DNA of 17,510 nt. Origin: Circinella minor. Taxonomy: Eukaryota > Mucoromycota > Mucoromycetes > Mucorales > Lichtheimiaceae. Shown one piece after another: positions 17,471 to 17,510 of the stretch. The notes beneath the pieces are model-generated. The model ran no database searches. It worked only from the letters and a program-made list of their open reading frames with translations, and was not told the origin of the DNA. Location: contig JAEPRB010000490.1 of NCBI GenBank assembly GCA_016758965.1, positions 1 through 17,510 of the forward strand, in the 5' to 3' direction. A program made the translations under genes and the position numbers. Every line of letters begins with the position of its first letter. The stretch's first letter is position 1.

Positions 17471-17510
17471 GGCTGCTGGACTGGAAAAATAAAAAATCAA
17501 CCTCTTTTTC

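Larger units (their letters stand above)
16522..17510. other. AT-rich intergenic region with palindromic and repeated words, no gene
   Basis: No coding frame with recognisable content. It contains a perfect T/A palindrome (16570-16603), a cluster of AGCTCAAA/TTTGAG words (17048-17220) and a TATAAAAG framed by CAGCAG and CTGCTG at the right edge. Confidence 0.5.

Overview
The window looks like a transposon-dense, AT-rich stretch of a fungal nuclear genome, most likely Mucoromycota and possibly Mucorales. The clues are a eukaryotic tRNA-His with A and B boxes, short phase-consistent introns (about 60-190 bp) with GTAAGT/GTATGT-type donors, an apurinic-endonuclease LINE with strongly fungal-looking ORFs, and tnp2, Merlin and PIF/Harbinger transposases side by side. 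The species is an inference from gene content; no host marker gene is present.

Layout, left to right. (1) 300-2775, minus: decayed tnp2-type (CACTA/EnSpm-like) transposase with three recognisable introns, five in-frame stops, one frameshift and a foreign GGAT-rich island near its end. (2) 3237-3965, minus: an apparently intact three-exon gene for a 193-residue coiled-coil protein of unknown function. (3) 4649-5773, minus: Merlin (IS1595/ISXO2-like) transposase, three exons, DDE residues present, four nonsense codons. (4) 5946-9815: a complete PIF/Harbinger element with 31-bp perfect terminal inverted repeats and a CCT flanking duplication. It carries a transposase (plus strand, three exons, two nonsense codons) and a convergent intact Myb/SANT-like partner protein (minus strand). 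(5) 10447-11274: an 828-bp fold-back element with arms of about 280 bp and a 9-bp target duplication, as in non-autonomous Mutator-like elements. It is inserted in a small ORF of unknown function. (6) about 11600-16440, minus: a LINE with an ORF1 broken by one stop and an intact 1003-codon ORF2 (endonuclease plus reverse transcriptase). (7) 16451-16521, plus: tRNA-His(GTG), head-to-head with the 5' side of the LINE. (8) 16522-17510: gene-free AT-rich DNA with palindromes and AGCTCAAA-type repeats.

Working relationships: the Harbinger transposase and Myb-like protein are the usual two-protein set of that superfamily, and LINE ORF1 and ORF2 are a dicistronic unit separated by 2 nt. The other elements are independent insertions. 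Damage is mostly premature stops rather than indels, and every stop can be explained by one C:G to T:A change. This fits, but does not prove, decay of silenced DNA by cytosine deamination. I see no defence system, CRISPR array or biosynthetic cluster. The most informative structures are the fold-back element, the fully delimited Harbinger element and the LINE/tRNA junction.
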